Origin: Muscardinus avellanarius
Lineage: Eukaryota; Chordata; Mammalia; Rodentia; Gliridae
Assembly: GCA_963383645.1 (NCBI GenBank)
Contig: OY726563.1
Coordinates: forward strand, 36,982,331-37,046,330
Reading direction: 5' to 3'
Length of the DNA: 64,000 nt
Positions 18,281-31,628 of the stretch are shown here, one piece after another (the first letter of the stretch is position 1; every line of letters begins with the position of its first letter). Under the pieces are notes generated by a model. The model was not told the DNA's origin, made no database searches, and saw only the letters and a program-made list of their open reading frames with translations. The position numbers were made by a program, and so were the translations under genes.

Positions 18281-20266
18281 CTGCTTTACCTCACTGATTT
18301 TACCTCCTTTGCTTAAAATATCAGCTTATGGATTTCTGCAGTAGTGAGATAGTAGTAATATTAGTTCAGTTCTGCTCTTTTCAAAAGTGTTTTCCTTAGA
18401 AAATTTGGTAGATGAAGAGCAAGGAGTCAGAATCTTTTAGGAAATGGTAAATTTTAAAACAAACCAAAAAAGGGAGAGTGGGGTAAACTCTTAGTTTCAA
18501 CCTACATCTGCCATTTTTCAGAACTTGCAGGAAGGTGCAGGGCATTTATTGCCCAAAGGGAGTCCCTTTATGAAGCAGGAATTGAGGGCAGGTCAGGGAG
18601 TGCCCTATTGTGCCCTCCTTTTGCTAAGAGCTCTCACCGCCTGATTATATCCTCTAGTCCTGGCTTGGGTTTGTTGCTGACCAAGTGAGTGGTGCATGAA
18701 GCTTTTCAGTATCATCCTGGAAGCTTCAACATGATTGATGTAATAAACTGTCACATATATTGTCATAATTAGAAAAATGTTTGAAATTTAGTATTCTGTT
18801 TTAGACCTAGTGGCAATCCCATGGCTGGCCTGTCCCCATATCACCAGGTGTTAATAATTTCAGATAAATTTGCACCATCTAATTTAGAGGGGAAAAAGGA
18901 CGTGGGAAGGGGTAATTAGGGTGACCTCACAGTAGTCATTTTTATGTATGATTCTTTTGAGGAGACTCTGAACATGCTTATAAATCAGTTTGGGAGACAG
19001 ATAGCTTTTGGCTAATCCTGTTTATAAAAAACAGTCTTGACCACTAAAGAAGATATTGGTGTGAGCTGTTGCTTTGACAATTACAAGGCATTGCCAGAAA
19101 AAAGATGCATATATGTTGGAGCATAAGGGGATAGCAGATCCCAGTGGAGAGTGAAAAACGGAGTAATGTTTTCATTTATTTATTCATGCATTCAGCAGAC
19201 ACTTGTTGAGTGCCTACAATGAAGTGTTCTGTTGTTTTTAAATACCTTGTTCCTCTAGGCAAGCCCCCTAGTAGATACAATTTGATTGTTCATCACTGGA
19301 AAATAAATATAATGATAATATATAGTATAAATTGACTAGGGGTTGTCTTCACTTCTTTCTCCTTATCATAGTTCAGGGGTATTTCTGGGATTTTATTCTT
19401 GTCTTTTTCTTGATCTGTATCTAGTATTCCTTAAAGGAAGTTTTGTCTTTTACTTTTCCCCTGCCTGATTTCCTGTTCTTTCTCTTCTTTCGCACTTGAT
19501 TTCCTGTACTTGATCATTAGCAGAGGTGGAATTAGCATGTTGCTGATGAATCTTAAGCTTTATGGCCTTAGAACTTGAGGTACCTGCTGGCTTTCATTCT
19601 AAGTAAATAGTTCCATACTGAATCTTGTACTCAAAAATTGGCTTTCTTATTTATTAAAGCTTATATACAAGTTATATAAGGCCCACAAAACCAGGATTTG
19701 TTTGTGGTTATTATTACTTTGCTCATTTCCATTTGGGAGAATATAGGGTGTTTCTTGCACAATAATTCATAATTTTATTCTAGAGGCCAGCTTCCAACCC
19801 ATCAGTGACAGTGGAAAAGCACTTGGATTCTTCTAATGTCATCTTCATCCGTCATATCTGAGTGCTTTGAATACTAAACTGACCAGAAACATTGTTTTTG
19901 TCCACAGATGGTTCATAACTAAAATAACAGTAGATGTAAGTCTGGCTCATGTTAGGACATAGGCATGAATTGGGTGTTTCATGAGTCAGCAAGAAGCATA
20001 ATTTCCAAAGCATTATTGTGAACTCCAAAACATCTTTGTGTGTGCTTGGTCATATCCCATGAAACAGTTGTCCTTGTGTGGGTTTTAAATGTTTTTGTAC
20101 ATATAACTTTTGTCATGGCTTGCACGTTTTGATGTTACACAATTTTAACATTTGGCCAATACTAAGCATCTGTAATGTTATTGCTACAATATACCTCTTA
20201 GAAAAGTACATATTCTAAGTGGCATTACTCAAAAGTGATCCACATTAACAGAATTAAAATTACTTT

Positions 20267-20452
20267 TGCATCCATGGTGGTGCATGCCTGTAATTCTGGG
20301 GGACTTGGGAGGCTAAGACATGAGGATCACAGGTTAGAAGTCAGCCTCAGCAGCTTAGCAAGACCTTGTTTCCAAATAAAAATAAAATAGGGCTAGAGGT
20401 GTAGCTCAAAGGTAAAATGCCCCTGGGTTCAATCCCCACTGTCATACACAAA
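20267..20452 (+). mobile_element. Composite B1-ID SINE
   Basis: CATGGTGGTGCATGCCTGTA head; tail GGTGTAGCTCAAAGGTAAAA with GGGTTCAATCCCC. Confidence 0.8.
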
Positions 20453-21284
20453 AGAAAACTTTGCACAAAGAATAGCAGCATCTTGATATTTTGTCATTGA
20501 AAACATAAAATAAACCCCTTGTTTCTTTCTACCCACAAATTAAATAATTTTATATACTATTAGTAGTTGAGAGGGTAAATAACCCTGCCTATTTGTTACT
20601 CTACTGATTTATTTTACATACTCTGGCTCCTATCCATCATCTATCACCCAGTTTTTAAAAGTATATCACACAGAGTTTTTGAAAGTCTTTTCATGTTTTC
20701 TGTAATACTATTGGATCCTGAATTTTTATCCCTTACTGGTAATTCCTTTTCCATTCCTTTCACATATCTCATATTCTTACAAACTTCTAGTTTTAAAATG
20801 ACCTTGCAGTTCTGTTGTTTATCACTTTTGGGCTCTTGTATACTCTCTCCCTCTCTTTCTCATTCTAGGATTTCAATGTTCCCTTATCTGTAGAAAGCTC
20901 TTGAGTCTCTAATTTGAATCTTTTTCATTCTGTGTATTCCATAGCTTGTCTGCTGTTGGATATTTCACACTTAATATTGCAGGTTCAGTATATCCCAAAT
21001 ATCATGTCTTCCAATCCATCTCTTCCTCAGTTTCTTGACTCTTTTCTGGGTACCGTCATCTTTTCTGTCATTTTTGGCACATCTTCTTTCTTCTTCTAAA
21101 CACTCCTCCTACCCTTTGTAGTGGCACTGTGATAAAAACCCACAGTTCTGCACATGCTAAACACATACTCTACAGTAGAGCTACATCCCCAATCCTCCTA
21201 CACCCTTGTAACAGATACAGATCCTCCTCGAGGCTGTTCCTCTTTTTCTTCCCTTGTGACTACTCCCCTTCAATAGGTCAGTTT

Positions 21285-21480
21285 GTATTTTTGGTTTTTT
21301 GGCACTGGGGACTGAACTCCAGAGTATTCAACCTGTGAGCTATGCCCCCAGCTCTTCAGCCCTTTTTATTTTGAAACAGTGTCTCACTAAGTTGCTGTAG
21401 CTGGCTTTGGACCTGTGATTTCTCTTGTCTCAGCCTCTCAAGCACTGAGATTACAGGAGTACACCATTGTGCTCAGCTCT
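21285..21480 (-). mobile_element. Composite B1-ID SINE
   Basis: Reverse copy from TTGGCACTGGGGACTGAAC to ACACCATTGTGCTCAGC. Confidence 0.75.
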
Positions 21481-24010
21481 CAGGACAGATTCTAGACCCT
21501 TAAAACCTACCTGATCAGGACACCTTTCCCTGTGGCCGCCCTTTATTTATAATAATGGCTCTTTCTTTGTGTCCATCCTGCATGCAATATTCTCCCAGAC
21601 TTGATTTGCATTAAACACTTGCCCCTCTGCTTAGGAGATTTCCTGTTACCATCATCTCAGGGTCCCCTCCATTTTCCTAATTATCTGGTCCTACTTTGTT
21701 GGACAAGTAGCATTTCCCACTCTTCCCCAACTTGGACTTAAGCTTTAATCAGGATGTCTCTTGTCCTCAGTGCTACACACTATGCTGTATTTATTTTGTC
21801 ATTTCATGTCTTCACTGTTTTTGTCTTAACATGGAAGTGTTTCTTTCTGACAATTTATATCTTATCCATCCTGAAATACCTGGAGGAAGACCAGTGTTTT
21901 TGATCCCCATTGATTTTTATTCCCTCTTGTAGAACTCATAATCTATACTTAATTTGTACTGATTTTCTGCCTCTTATTTTGTGATTGAATTTTAAGGACA
22001 GTGATTCAGCCGCTGACTTTAAACATGGCTTCTTACTCATGAACAGCCACAGATAGAACAAATGACAGAAAATCACCAATAGATGATATTTAACATCTAC
22101 CCTTAACAGAATTTCTGAAATAGCTCTTTAGAGAGAGAGAGATAAAGAGGAAAAAAAAAAAAACACTTCCAGGGACAATGCATAGGTCTTCCATGGGTCT
22201 GTTTGGAATTCCAGAGTCCTTGGGTCAGTGGGGTTTTAAAAGGCAATCTATTCTGATCACCTAAGAGTTTAATCCTCCTGGCAGCATATTTTAAGTGATT
22301 ATCTGACTGTGGTTCTGAACACATCTAGCAATACCAAATGTTATATTCCTCAAGGTACTTATTACGAGTGGAGGTAGCTCTGAATTGTGGATTTGTTCAG
22401 GCATTTTAGAGCCTTTACCATGTGCTAGTAATGACTAGATCATAGAGAAAGAGTTATATAACAATGAATAAGTAGTATCCCTGCCTAGAAGGTTTCACTA
22501 TCCTTTTGGAGGCAGTAATCAATGGACAAATAACTGACATAAATACAGTGAGATCAATATTAGCATTAGGAATATGAACAAAGGGCTGGGACCTTAAGAG
22601 AGAAGTAGGACTTTAACAGGTAGGAATGGAAAGATTGGAAGAAACATATATATATCACACAGAAGCAACCTAAGGAGAACTGAAACAGAAGCATGTAAGC
22701 TAGACATGAGATGTGCCAGGAAAGAAAAATAGTTATCTCCTGTGCCACTAGGGATGTGATCCTGGTAGCTATTGTAATGGTCCTTGTGTGATGTCTGCCC
22801 ATGATTTTTGTGTCTGTGTGAACTGTAAATGATTAATATATGCATGCCGAAAATACCCTAGTCATAGCTCAGGAAGTTCCTAGGTGAATCAAAAGATTTT
22901 CCGTGTTTGTTGCAATTATATTCCATGTCATATTGTAAAAAGCTCTTAGTATCTAAGCAGTGTTTAAGGAATAGAACCCTCCCTTATTTTTGCCCATGAG
23001 TCAAGCTCTATGAAAACAGTTTAGAGTATTAGCTGCTCAAAACTCAGTGCTGTATTAAGCCAGCAGGGATTGACTTTTTCTCATCATCTGAAACAGAAAA
23101 GTCATTTTGCAAGAAGAATGAATTATAGTCTGAGTTCCAACAACTGAGTCCACAACCTATCACAATTACCCTTTTTGCTTAAATAGTCACCCATTTCTCC
23201 TAGCATCATTTTAGGATTTTAAACTGGATCTTGGCAATACAGACTATGTGGTTTTGCAGTGATTAAGAAAAGGACACTTTAAAAAGGGCACTCATTTTTT
23301 GATGCCTTAGTTATTTGAATACTCAGAGTCAGCGAAGGCTGAAAATCAGGATTGGGTTTTATTTTTTGCCTTTTAGAACACTTCTTTGCCCCAGTTTTTC
23401 CCATTAAAAACTAGTATACTTTTACTTTATTATATAAACTTTTATGATAACAAAGAATACAATAATTATATTATTTGAGTTCTGATTTTTTAAAAAAATC
23501 TTCATAGTAAAATGAGCTTTTCAATAGAGCTGATATTTAGTGGGCAATTTTTGCATTTAATCAATACTAATTGATTTGAAGTTATACACAATCCTTAGAT
23601 AATGTGAAAATGTTTTTAACAATAGATCTGATACTATAATCTCATGGATCACAGAAACCAATAATAAAAAGAACTGAGAGTCCATTTTTGTCAAATATTT
23701 GGTTATGCAATCTGTGTTGTTGAAGCACAGAAATGTTTTAACATGTGAACAATCCTTCAGTGTTTGGATTCAGCAGGAAAACTGAGGTTGTATTGTAGTT
23801 TGATATCACATATGAGAGCTTATAAGAATGCTCAGGTCAGTAATTTAGAAAATATTGATATCTAATAAGTATTTTTCTAAAGAACATACGTGTATGATTT
23901 GGATAAATTTGATAATGATAAAGTTGAGATTTTTTTCCATTTTGGGTTTGAATGATTAGAACTTTACAAAATTCATCAAAACAATCTTTTAGATTTTATA
24001 GGTTTTGTTT

Positions 24011-24224
24011 TGTTTTGTTTTTGAGGTACTGGGGATGGAACCCAGGAGCCTTCTAATTCCAGGCTATATCCCCGACCTATTTTATATTTTATTTGGAAAC
24101 AGGGTCTCACTAAGTTGCTGAGAGCCTCACTAAGTAGCTGAGGCTGGCTTCAAACCTTTGCCATCCTCCTGCTCAGCCTCCCAAGTACTGGGATTACAAG
24201 GTGTGCGCTACCATGCCTGGCAAT
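24011..24224 (-). mobile_element. Composite B1-ID SINE
   Basis: Reverse copy from GAGGTACTGGGGATGGAACC to GCGCTACCATGCCTGGC, with a (GTTTT)n tail. Confidence 0.8.
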
Positions 24225-26676
24225 GCATCAAAACAGTTTAAAATGCTCTATTTGAGGCATGTTGACTTTTGGAACTATTTCCCATCTTTATTGTGACAAC
24301 TATTTTATATTTTCCCAACAATTTACATTTTCTTTTGGATAACCTGTTCTCTGGTATGTTGTTACTTAGCAGTGTGTATTAGGGAAATTAAAGTCTTTAA
24401 AGTGTGGTTTAATCATCTAAAAAGTTGAATTAATTTATATGTGATATATCTTCCAATATCTCTTTTTGGTAGTCAACTTCAAAAAGGTCTATGTCCTTAG
24501 CTTTCCTTTTTAGATGTCACCTACAACATGATTTTTCCCTTTCATGTTTTATTCTGAAAATGGTTTATATCATCTCACATATTGGCATCCTCCACTAACT
24601 TAAATCATCTGGGTCTCTTCACAGGAGTACATTCACACCTTCTCCATGGTTTCTCTGAGTATTTAAACACCCTTTTCTGGTTGTTGCTAGACCAAAGTAA
24701 ACAAAACTGTACTTTTAACAATATCAAATTGTTTGAATAGGTAAGAGTGTCAATGAAAACTTAAAAGCCAGATAAAAAGCTTTGAGAGTTAAGTTAATTA
24801 CATATTAACCATGTCCAAGGATCACAGAATGACTGACCATAAAAGTTCAAAGGGACTGAAACAGAAGCTCAGAGGGTTAGTTATCAAATGCCACAAAAGC
24901 TTTAGTAAAATAACTTGGCCTTGGGTCCCTAAAATATTGACTACTAGGTAGAACTTTTTCTATTCTTCGTCTTACTGGATTTGCTTTATAGGGTTATCCA
25001 TAGATATTCAATATATTTTATTATGCTTTATTTTGAGGCTTGATGCTCTAAAATCTAGTAACTAATGTTTGACAGTAGTATAAAAATTAGAGTATATTAC
25101 GTGGAATGTTACTTTTGTGAACATTTAAATTTTATAATCTGAGAACCCTATAAAGCATAATGACCTTCCTGTGATTATTTAGACATTTTATTGGTTCATT
25201 ATGATTATAAGAAGTAGTGGGACTCATTGTTAATGTAGTTGTACATTCATGTAACAGTTGGAAATGAAATTTACCAAATAATGTAATGGATTTAGTTACT
25301 TTAAAAAATATATTTAGGATACTATATAGAGATTGAATAACTTTGATCAGTGATTCTTAACCTTTTGGAGAAAATGTCCCTTTGAATATTTGATGAAATC
25401 CATTGGACCTATTCACTAAGTATGCATACTTTTGCACATAGAAGTTTTCCCTCTGTACCAGGCTGATATCCTATGTTCTGGGAACCTGTTCAGTATCACT
25501 GTCCCTATATTAAAATTATTTGGGGCTAAAACAGATTTCATAGAAGTGTCAAGAAATAATTTAAAAGAGTTAATACATCATTAAACAGTTACTAGTAATA
25601 AATTCATAAATATACAGCAATAAAAAGTCAAAACATTCAAGATAGAAAACTAAGGCACCTAAAATTTCTATCTTAAGCCTTTAATAAATAGAGAAGTGAA
25701 CCTGACATTACGAAAAGCAAAAATCTGAGGAGAAAACGTTAATGAAAGCATTGGAAGGCTATTGTTGTTGATGTGATTGATTAAGTATCTTAGGTATTTA
25801 AAGATTTTACATATTTAATTGAAGCCATCGATATGCATTTGTGCATTTAGTCTGTATAAATTTGTTATTTAATATGCACTTGCAATAGCTTATAAAAGTC
25901 ATTGGTCATTGAAGGTACTTGACAAAATTCAGACTCACAAGGAAGGAAGAATTTTTTTTAAATCAAAGGATATTCTCTTATTTACTACTAGCCCATTTTT
26001 CTATCCAGTAATTTTTCTGATACATAGGATACCTCTCTGTGGCAGGGGTTATGGCTATAAGCTTGAAATGCTATTGGGATCAGTTGAACATCCCTAATAT
26101 GAATATCTGAAGGTCAAATTGCTCCAAAATCTGAAACTTCCTGAGAACCAACATAAAGCCAGAAGTGGAAAATTGCACACCTGACTTTTATGTGATAGGT
26201 AGCAGTCAAAAAGCATATGCACTAAAAGTATTGTACAAAACTGCCTGAAGTCTATGTATATTAGTTGAATGTGAAATAAAAACGAATTTTGTGTTTACAC
26301 TTGGGTCACATCCCCAAGGTAATTTCATTATACATATGAAAATATAAGAAAATTCAAAAACATTTGAAATCTAAAACACTTCTGGGTCCCAAGCATTTCA
26401 GGTAAAAGTTACTTCACTTGTACTTGAGGTTGGTTCAGAAGTACAGTGGGCACATAAAAAGGAATGGTTAATTCTACCTAAAGGAGGTGACAAAGAAAGT
26501 ATTTCATAAAGTAAATAATGATTGACAGGAGTATGATAGATTTTAGATAAATTCTGAAATGTAATGAAGATGACCTTTAAGGTAACCATTTCCAAATTAA
26601 GTGAGTGAGTTATGGTTTAAATTAGAGATCTTTCTCTTGTGTGCCTACATCCACTCATTTTAGTATATTCAAATAA

Positions 26677-26718
26677 GTTAAGTGCTTACTATGTGCCTTA
26701 AGTGCTTACTATGTGCCT
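26677..26718 (+). repeat. 19-bp tandem duplication
   Basis: TAAGTGCTTACTATGTGCCT occurs twice in a row, a small local duplication inside what may be an old MIR or L2 piece. Confidence 0.6.
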
Positions 26719-26920
26719 GGAGTGACATGTGTGGGTTTTACTGTTTTCTTGCTTTGGAAACAATGCTTTGAATATTTCAGTGTGAGCTACTGTTTGGTTG
26801 TACATTTTATTGTTCTTGGAGTGTTCAGTCTAATAGTTCAAATGTGCAGTCATGTGAGCATTGTTGGCCAGGGACAATATCACCAAATAGTAAAGAATTA
26901 AACATGTACTTTGAAATGTG

Positions 26921-27335
26921 CCATGTTCGGTGGTACACACCTCTAATCCCAGTACTTGGAAAGCCAAGACAGGAGGATCTCGGGTTTTATGCTAATCTCA
27001 TGGTAACTTAGTGATACCCTTTTTATTTTTTATTTTTGGTGGCACTGGGGGTGGAACCCAGAGGCTTTCTACCTCTGGGCTATATTACCAGAACTTTTTT
27101 ATATTTTATTTGGAAACAGGGTCTCACTAAGTTGCTGAGAGCCTCACTAAGCAGCTGAGGCTGGCTTTGAACCCGTGCAATCCTCCTGTCTCAGCCTCCC
27201 AAGCGTGGGGATTACAAGTGTACGCCACCATGCCCGGCAGTGATACCCTGTTTAAAAATAAAAAATAATAAAATAAGGCTGAGGGTAGAGCTCAGAGATG
27301 GATTGTCTCTAGGTCCAATCCCCTGTACCATAAAA
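26921..27335 (+). mobile_element. Composite B1-ID SINE split by a second SINE
   Basis: The head lies at 26921-27019 (TTCGGTGGTACACACCTCTA) and the linker plus ID tail at 27239-27335 (GGTAGAGCTCAGAGATGGAT). The reverse copy at 27020-27238 separates them. Confidence 0.75.
27020..27238 (-). mobile_element. Composite B1-ID SINE nested in another
   Basis: Reverse copy flanked by the duplication AGTGATACCCT on both sides, showing insertion into a pre-existing + strand SINE. Confidence 0.8.
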
Positions 27336-27602
27336 AAGCATGTCATAAAATCTACTGTATATACATTCCTAGGTGGTAACAGATGTTCAAGTTAAATAAA
27401 AGTGTCACTTTTAGGAATAAAGAACTATATGAGGTGGCAGTATATAAGCCACAGCAATACCAAAGCTTTGCTCCAACACTCTCAGCTTCTGCTGTAGGCA
27501 TTGTTGACCTAGGACTCTGCTTATAAGAGTTTATTACTGTTACTATTAAGCAATCATATAAGAAATGAAACTAGCTATTTAAAAATGTCTTTCAAAGGTT
27601 TT

Positions 27603-27808
27603 TAAAATTATTTTAGTATTAGGGATTGAACCATGAGGCATTCTAGCTCCAAGATATACACCCAGACATTTTTTTTAAATTTTGAAACAGGATCTTGCTC
27701 AGTTTCTGAGGATCTCACTAATTTTCTGAGGCTGGCCTCAAACCTGTACTCCTTCTGTCTCAGACTCCCAACTACTAGGATTACAGGTGTGTGCCACCAC
27801 ACCCAGCT
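27603..27808 (-). mobile_element. Composite B1-ID SINE
   Basis: Reverse copy from TTAGTATTAGGGATTGAACC to GTGTGCCACCACACCCAGC. Confidence 0.8.
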
Positions 27809-29284
27809 AAGGTATTATTTTTATAAAAGTGACAGAGGATGGAACAATGCTGAGTTTAAACAGGTCTTTTTTTGCTGCAAGATTTCTCAGGGCTTTAATA
27901 TGTCAGTATTCTCTAGAACTTTCCCAGAAGAAACAGTTTAAAGTGCCCCAACTTCCATGAACATTGATATTTTCCCTGGAGCATCTTGCTTGAGGAATAG
28001 TGTTTCATTAAACATTTTTGGAATATAATTAAACAAATCTGAGTACAGGTATGTGGAATGTCCATGTTGTATTTTAACTTTTAATGAAAGAATGGGACAA
28101 ATAATGAATTAAGGGATAATTACATTTCGTTTCTTGGGTGAGATCCATTTATCTAAAGTGAAGATGAATGCCGAACAGTAATCAAATAAATTAAGACTGT
28201 CTAGACAACCAGTCTGTGGAATTCAGGGCAAATTGAAGCTAATTGTTAGCTTTCTTCTATTTATCATTTGAGGCAGCTTTACCTTTTTAGTTTATCAAAA
28301 TGAGGGGGTTATAAAATTTGTCCTTTTCAAAATTAGAGAATTATTTCTCAGAAAATAAGTACAAAATAGAGATGGATATAAGTATACATTAAATAGTTCA
28401 ATCAATAGATTAACAGATATAGTGTTTGTATTAGGAATGAGTTTGTGTACACATTGATATTTGTTCTTTTTCTGCCAGTAAGCACAAAATTGAGTTATAG
28501 ATTAGAAAATGTATTAGTAGTATTTAAAATCTGCAGGTTTACTTAGGCATAAAGGTTAAAGTGACCTGATAACCTATTCATGTTGCATTTGAGCACCTGT
28601 AACATGGCAGGCTCTATTGTAGAGATAGACTTTGTCACCACATTACATTCATTTAAGTATTTGTTTCCACAGTAGACTGTAAACTTCATGTGGATGTGCT
28701 TATATTCAGCTCTGTATTGTAACATTTATAATGGAGCTTGCAACCTAGTAGGAACATAATATTACTTGTCTGGCGAATTGATGAATTTAGCTAGGTTTGT
28801 GAAGGTATAAATAAAAGTAATTGGCTACTACTTGCTGTATAATGTTATATAAAACAGATAATGGTGGGCATTACTATCTCTTTTCCAACTTTAATGTTAC
28901 TGTGGTTTTACCATTAAGCACAGCTTTAAGCTAGTCACTGCAGACGTCCTTGAAGCCTCCCCAATGCACCCTAGGCAAGCTGGATTAAGTGCCTCCATAA
29001 CAACGTTTGTATTCCATTATTATAATCTGGAACACAATGAACCTATTCATGTTTTTATCTTACTGAACAACCTATAAAAATCCTGTATACATCCTAAGGA
29101 AGTGCTTTTTCACAGAATATCCTTTGGTAAATTCGGAATTAAGTTGGGAACAGGGAAGTATTTAAGATAGAACCTGAAATTACAAATAAACATTACCTAG
29201 TATATCATAAAGGAGTTTAAAGATTGAAGCAAAACCATGAGTATTAGAAAAAAGGTGATCAGTGACTTCAAGTATAAAGGTGAT

Positions 29285-29500
29285 GATGGTAGCTCATACT
29301 AAGTGGAACATTTACTATGCGTCAGTCACTTGGCTAAGTAATCAATTATATGTGTTGTCTCGTTTGATCCTAACATCAGCAACCAGGGCATAAGCATTAT
29401 TATTATCTCCTCTACAGATGCAAAAACAGCCTAAAAATCTTTTCTAAGATTATCACATACCAAATGGCAAATCATGATTCTAATGCATGCTAGCTCTATA
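29285..29500 (+). mobile_element. MIR
   Basis: AGTGGAACATTTACTATGCG, then CTCGTTTGATCCTAACATCA and TTATCTCCTCTACAGATGC in MIR order. Confidence 0.6.
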
Positions 29501-29524
29501 ACTAACTCTCCCACATCATGCACT

Positions 29525-29850
29525 TGATACCTCCCGTATCCATGGCTTGTGCATCTGCAGATTCAACTAACTCCCAACCAAAAAGATTTAAGAAAAACAA
29601 TTCATCTGTACTGAATATGTACAGATTTTCTTATTCCTTAAACAATACAAGATAATAAGTATTTACATATCAATATATTAGGTATTCTGAGTAATCTAGA
29701 AAAGATTTAAAATTTATGGAGGATGTGTGTAGATTAGATGCAGTTATGTACCATTTTATATAAAGGACATGAGCACCTGCAGATTTTGGCATCCATGGGG
29801 TTTCTTGGTACTAATCCCCAAAAGATACTAAGGAAAGGATGATTCTGCTA
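29525..29850 (+). mobile_element. MER2/Tigger-type DNA transposon relic
   Basis: The terminal parts CCTCCCGTATCCATGGCTTG and GGCATCCATGGGGTTTCTTG resemble inverted ends of Tigger MITEs; TCTGTACTGAATATGTACAGA is the characteristic interior. Confidence 0.55.
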
Positions 29851-30317
29851 AGAAAATGAAGTGGGAGTCTGCCCTGGCATGTTTTATTTGGCTAATTTGA
29901 TTTGGGATTTTTATTTTTAGACTCTTAATTCCCTTCAATAGAAACACATAACAGTGTATTTGTAAGAGTCTTGAGTTGCAGTGTTTGAAAAAGATGCTAT
30001 TCCTTCATTATTAAATTATTTCAACAAATATTTTCTGATTGTCCAGCATGTGGTAGATTCTAGAGATATAGCAGTAAGCAATAACAAGCAAAGATCTTAG
30101 TTTCATAGGGGCTTAATCAAACAATATTCAGAAGAGTTGTGTGTATGTGTATGTGTGTATATGCTTACATACATGTGTATATGTGTATAAAGTGGTAATA
30201 TGTGATAAGGATAAAAATAAATTAGGGTCATGGAGACAGAGTATGACAGATGACTATTGTTTATAATGATGAGAGGCCACTGGTCATTTTTCATTAGAAA
30301 TGTTCTACATAGTGAGG

Positions 30318-30770
30318 CCCTCTGGAAAACTGTGGGATATGTACACAATGGAATTTTACTCAGCCATTAAAAAAACTCAATTACATCATATTCAGGGAAA
30401 TGGATGGAACAGGAGGACATTATACTAAGTCAGTCACAAAAAATAAGAAATCAGATGCTTTCCCTAATATGTGAGAGTTAGGGAGAAATGGGTCATAGGA
30501 GGAACTCTAGATGAAAAAGGAAATCCTATAGAGGAGCAAACAAGGCAACCTAAAGGAGGAGAAAGGAGGGGGGAAGAGGAAATCTCTAAAACACACAATG
30601 TACTTAAACATATCGAAGTAAACCACTAGGCCAAGCAAGGGAAGGAGGGATGAGGAGGGAATGGGGTGGAAATTGGGTAGGAATTAAATCAGAGATGTGT
30701 ACATGTATGTAAACACAAGTTTTTTGCCCCAATATGATGTATGAACATAATGAAAAAAATTAAAAAATAG
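30318..30770 (+). mobile_element. L1 3' end, 5'-truncated
   Basis: GATATGTACACAATGGAATTT is the usual end of L1 ORF2. The 3' UTR follows and ends GATGTATGAACATAATGAAA with an A-rich tail. Confidence 0.75.
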
Positions 30771-30888
30771 AACTAGGGTTTAGCTGGGAGGTAGAATATA
30801 CCTAGGTTATATCCAGAGTACTGCAAAAAATTCAAATAGGGCTGGAACTGTAGCTCAGAGATAGCTCAGAGATAGAATGTCCCTGGGT

Positions 30889-30893
<5 letters not shown>
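30771..30893 (+). mobile_element. Tandem ID-like SINEs
   Basis: Two tails in succession: GGGTTTAGCTGGGAGGTAGA and GGAACTGTAGCTCAGAGATAG, the second with a 12-bp duplication. Confidence 0.6.
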
Positions 30894-30929
<36 letters not shown>

Positions 30930-30930
30930 T
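30893..30930 (+). repeat. (AAT)n microsatellite
   Basis: About 12 units directly after the ID tail. Confidence 0.9.
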
Positions 30931-31085
30931 TAAAAATGAGTGACCATATCAGATGGTCAGAATTTCTTAGAAAAAATATAAATGGATTGTGTGCAATTCC
31001 CTGCATTCATTTTATAGGTAGACCTGGTTAAATCTTGGATGTCTAGCATTTAGATTTCAATAGTTTTCTTTTGTTTTCTGCTTAG

Positions 31086-31180
31086 GATTGGCTGCTGCCA
31101 AACTCTTATTTGAATATGAAGTTAATGTTTTGGTCTTAGAAGCCCGGGACAGAGTTGGAGGAAGGACATATACAGTGAGG
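31086..31180 (+). CDS. MAOA: MAOA coding exon 2 (FAD-binding)
   Basis: This 95-bp exon encodes Gly25 (completed here) to Arg56. It finishes the GxGxxG loop, runs through helix [10 protein letters not shown] and the second strand VLVLEARD, and ends in the conserved [10 protein letters not shown]. Glu43 at the end of the second strand is the residue that hydrogen-bonds the FAD ribose in this family. The GG of RVGGRT is the second flavin-contacting motif of amine oxidases. Leu-Ala-Ala-Ala and TVR match rodent MAOA. The acceptor is TTTTCTGCTTAG|GA and the donor is AGG|GTAAGT, ending on a codon boundary. Residue 36 is Glu, where human MAOA has Gly, in a surface turn that also varies in other rodents. 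Confidence 0.96.
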
Positions 31181-31506
31181 GTAAGTGATTTTAATGCTTA
31201 TATACAGTATCTTACTCAAAAGTATAAGTGAGGCTATTGGAAGACGCAGCATTGGAGGAGATTAAGAGAGTTTTTTCAGATAAGCCATTTATACTCCATA
31301 GCCCTAAACTACTTCATCATGCATATAGTGATTCTCTTCAACAAGCACTTACTAAAGAACGATAGCCTCTGACCTTTAGTCACTCACAGTTTAGTGACAA
31401 CAGATGTGAAGATATAACTTCAATACAGTATCATGATTTCCAAAATAGAAACTTAAATATGTAGTATCTCAGATAGTGTTATGGTTTAGCTAAACTTGAC
31501 ATCAGT

Positions 31507-31571
31507 ATGTCTGTCTGTCTGTCTCTCTCTCTCTGTCTCTCTCTCTCTGTCTCTCTGTCTCTCTCTCTCTG

Positions 31572-31628
<57 letters not shown>
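31507..31628 (+). repeat. Compound (TGTC)n(TC)n(AC)n microsatellite in intron 2
   Basis: An interrupted CTGT/CT tract of about 100 bp is followed by about 20 bp of CA. It begins 327 bp downstream of the exon 2 donor. Confidence 0.9.

Larger units (their letters stand above)
17848..31085 (+). other. MAOA: MAOA intron 1 (13.2 kb)
   Basis: The intron is bounded by GTCAGT and a pyrimidine-rich tract ending CTTAG. It contains a MIR near 18030, SINEs near 20267, 21285, 24011, 26921-27335 and 27603, a second MIR near 29285, a MER2/Tigger relic near 29525 and an L1 3' end near 30318. The long stretches 18290-20260, 21490-24005, 24230-26090 and 27950-29270 are AT-rich unique sequence. I see no supported ORF, RNA gene or alternative exon in them. 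Short open frames there begin and end at random stops. Confidence 0.85.

Noticed and set aside
20693..21338. Cluster of short + strand ORFs in intron 1
   Set aside because: AT/C-rich intron and SINE sequence; no conserved motif, splice sites or start context.
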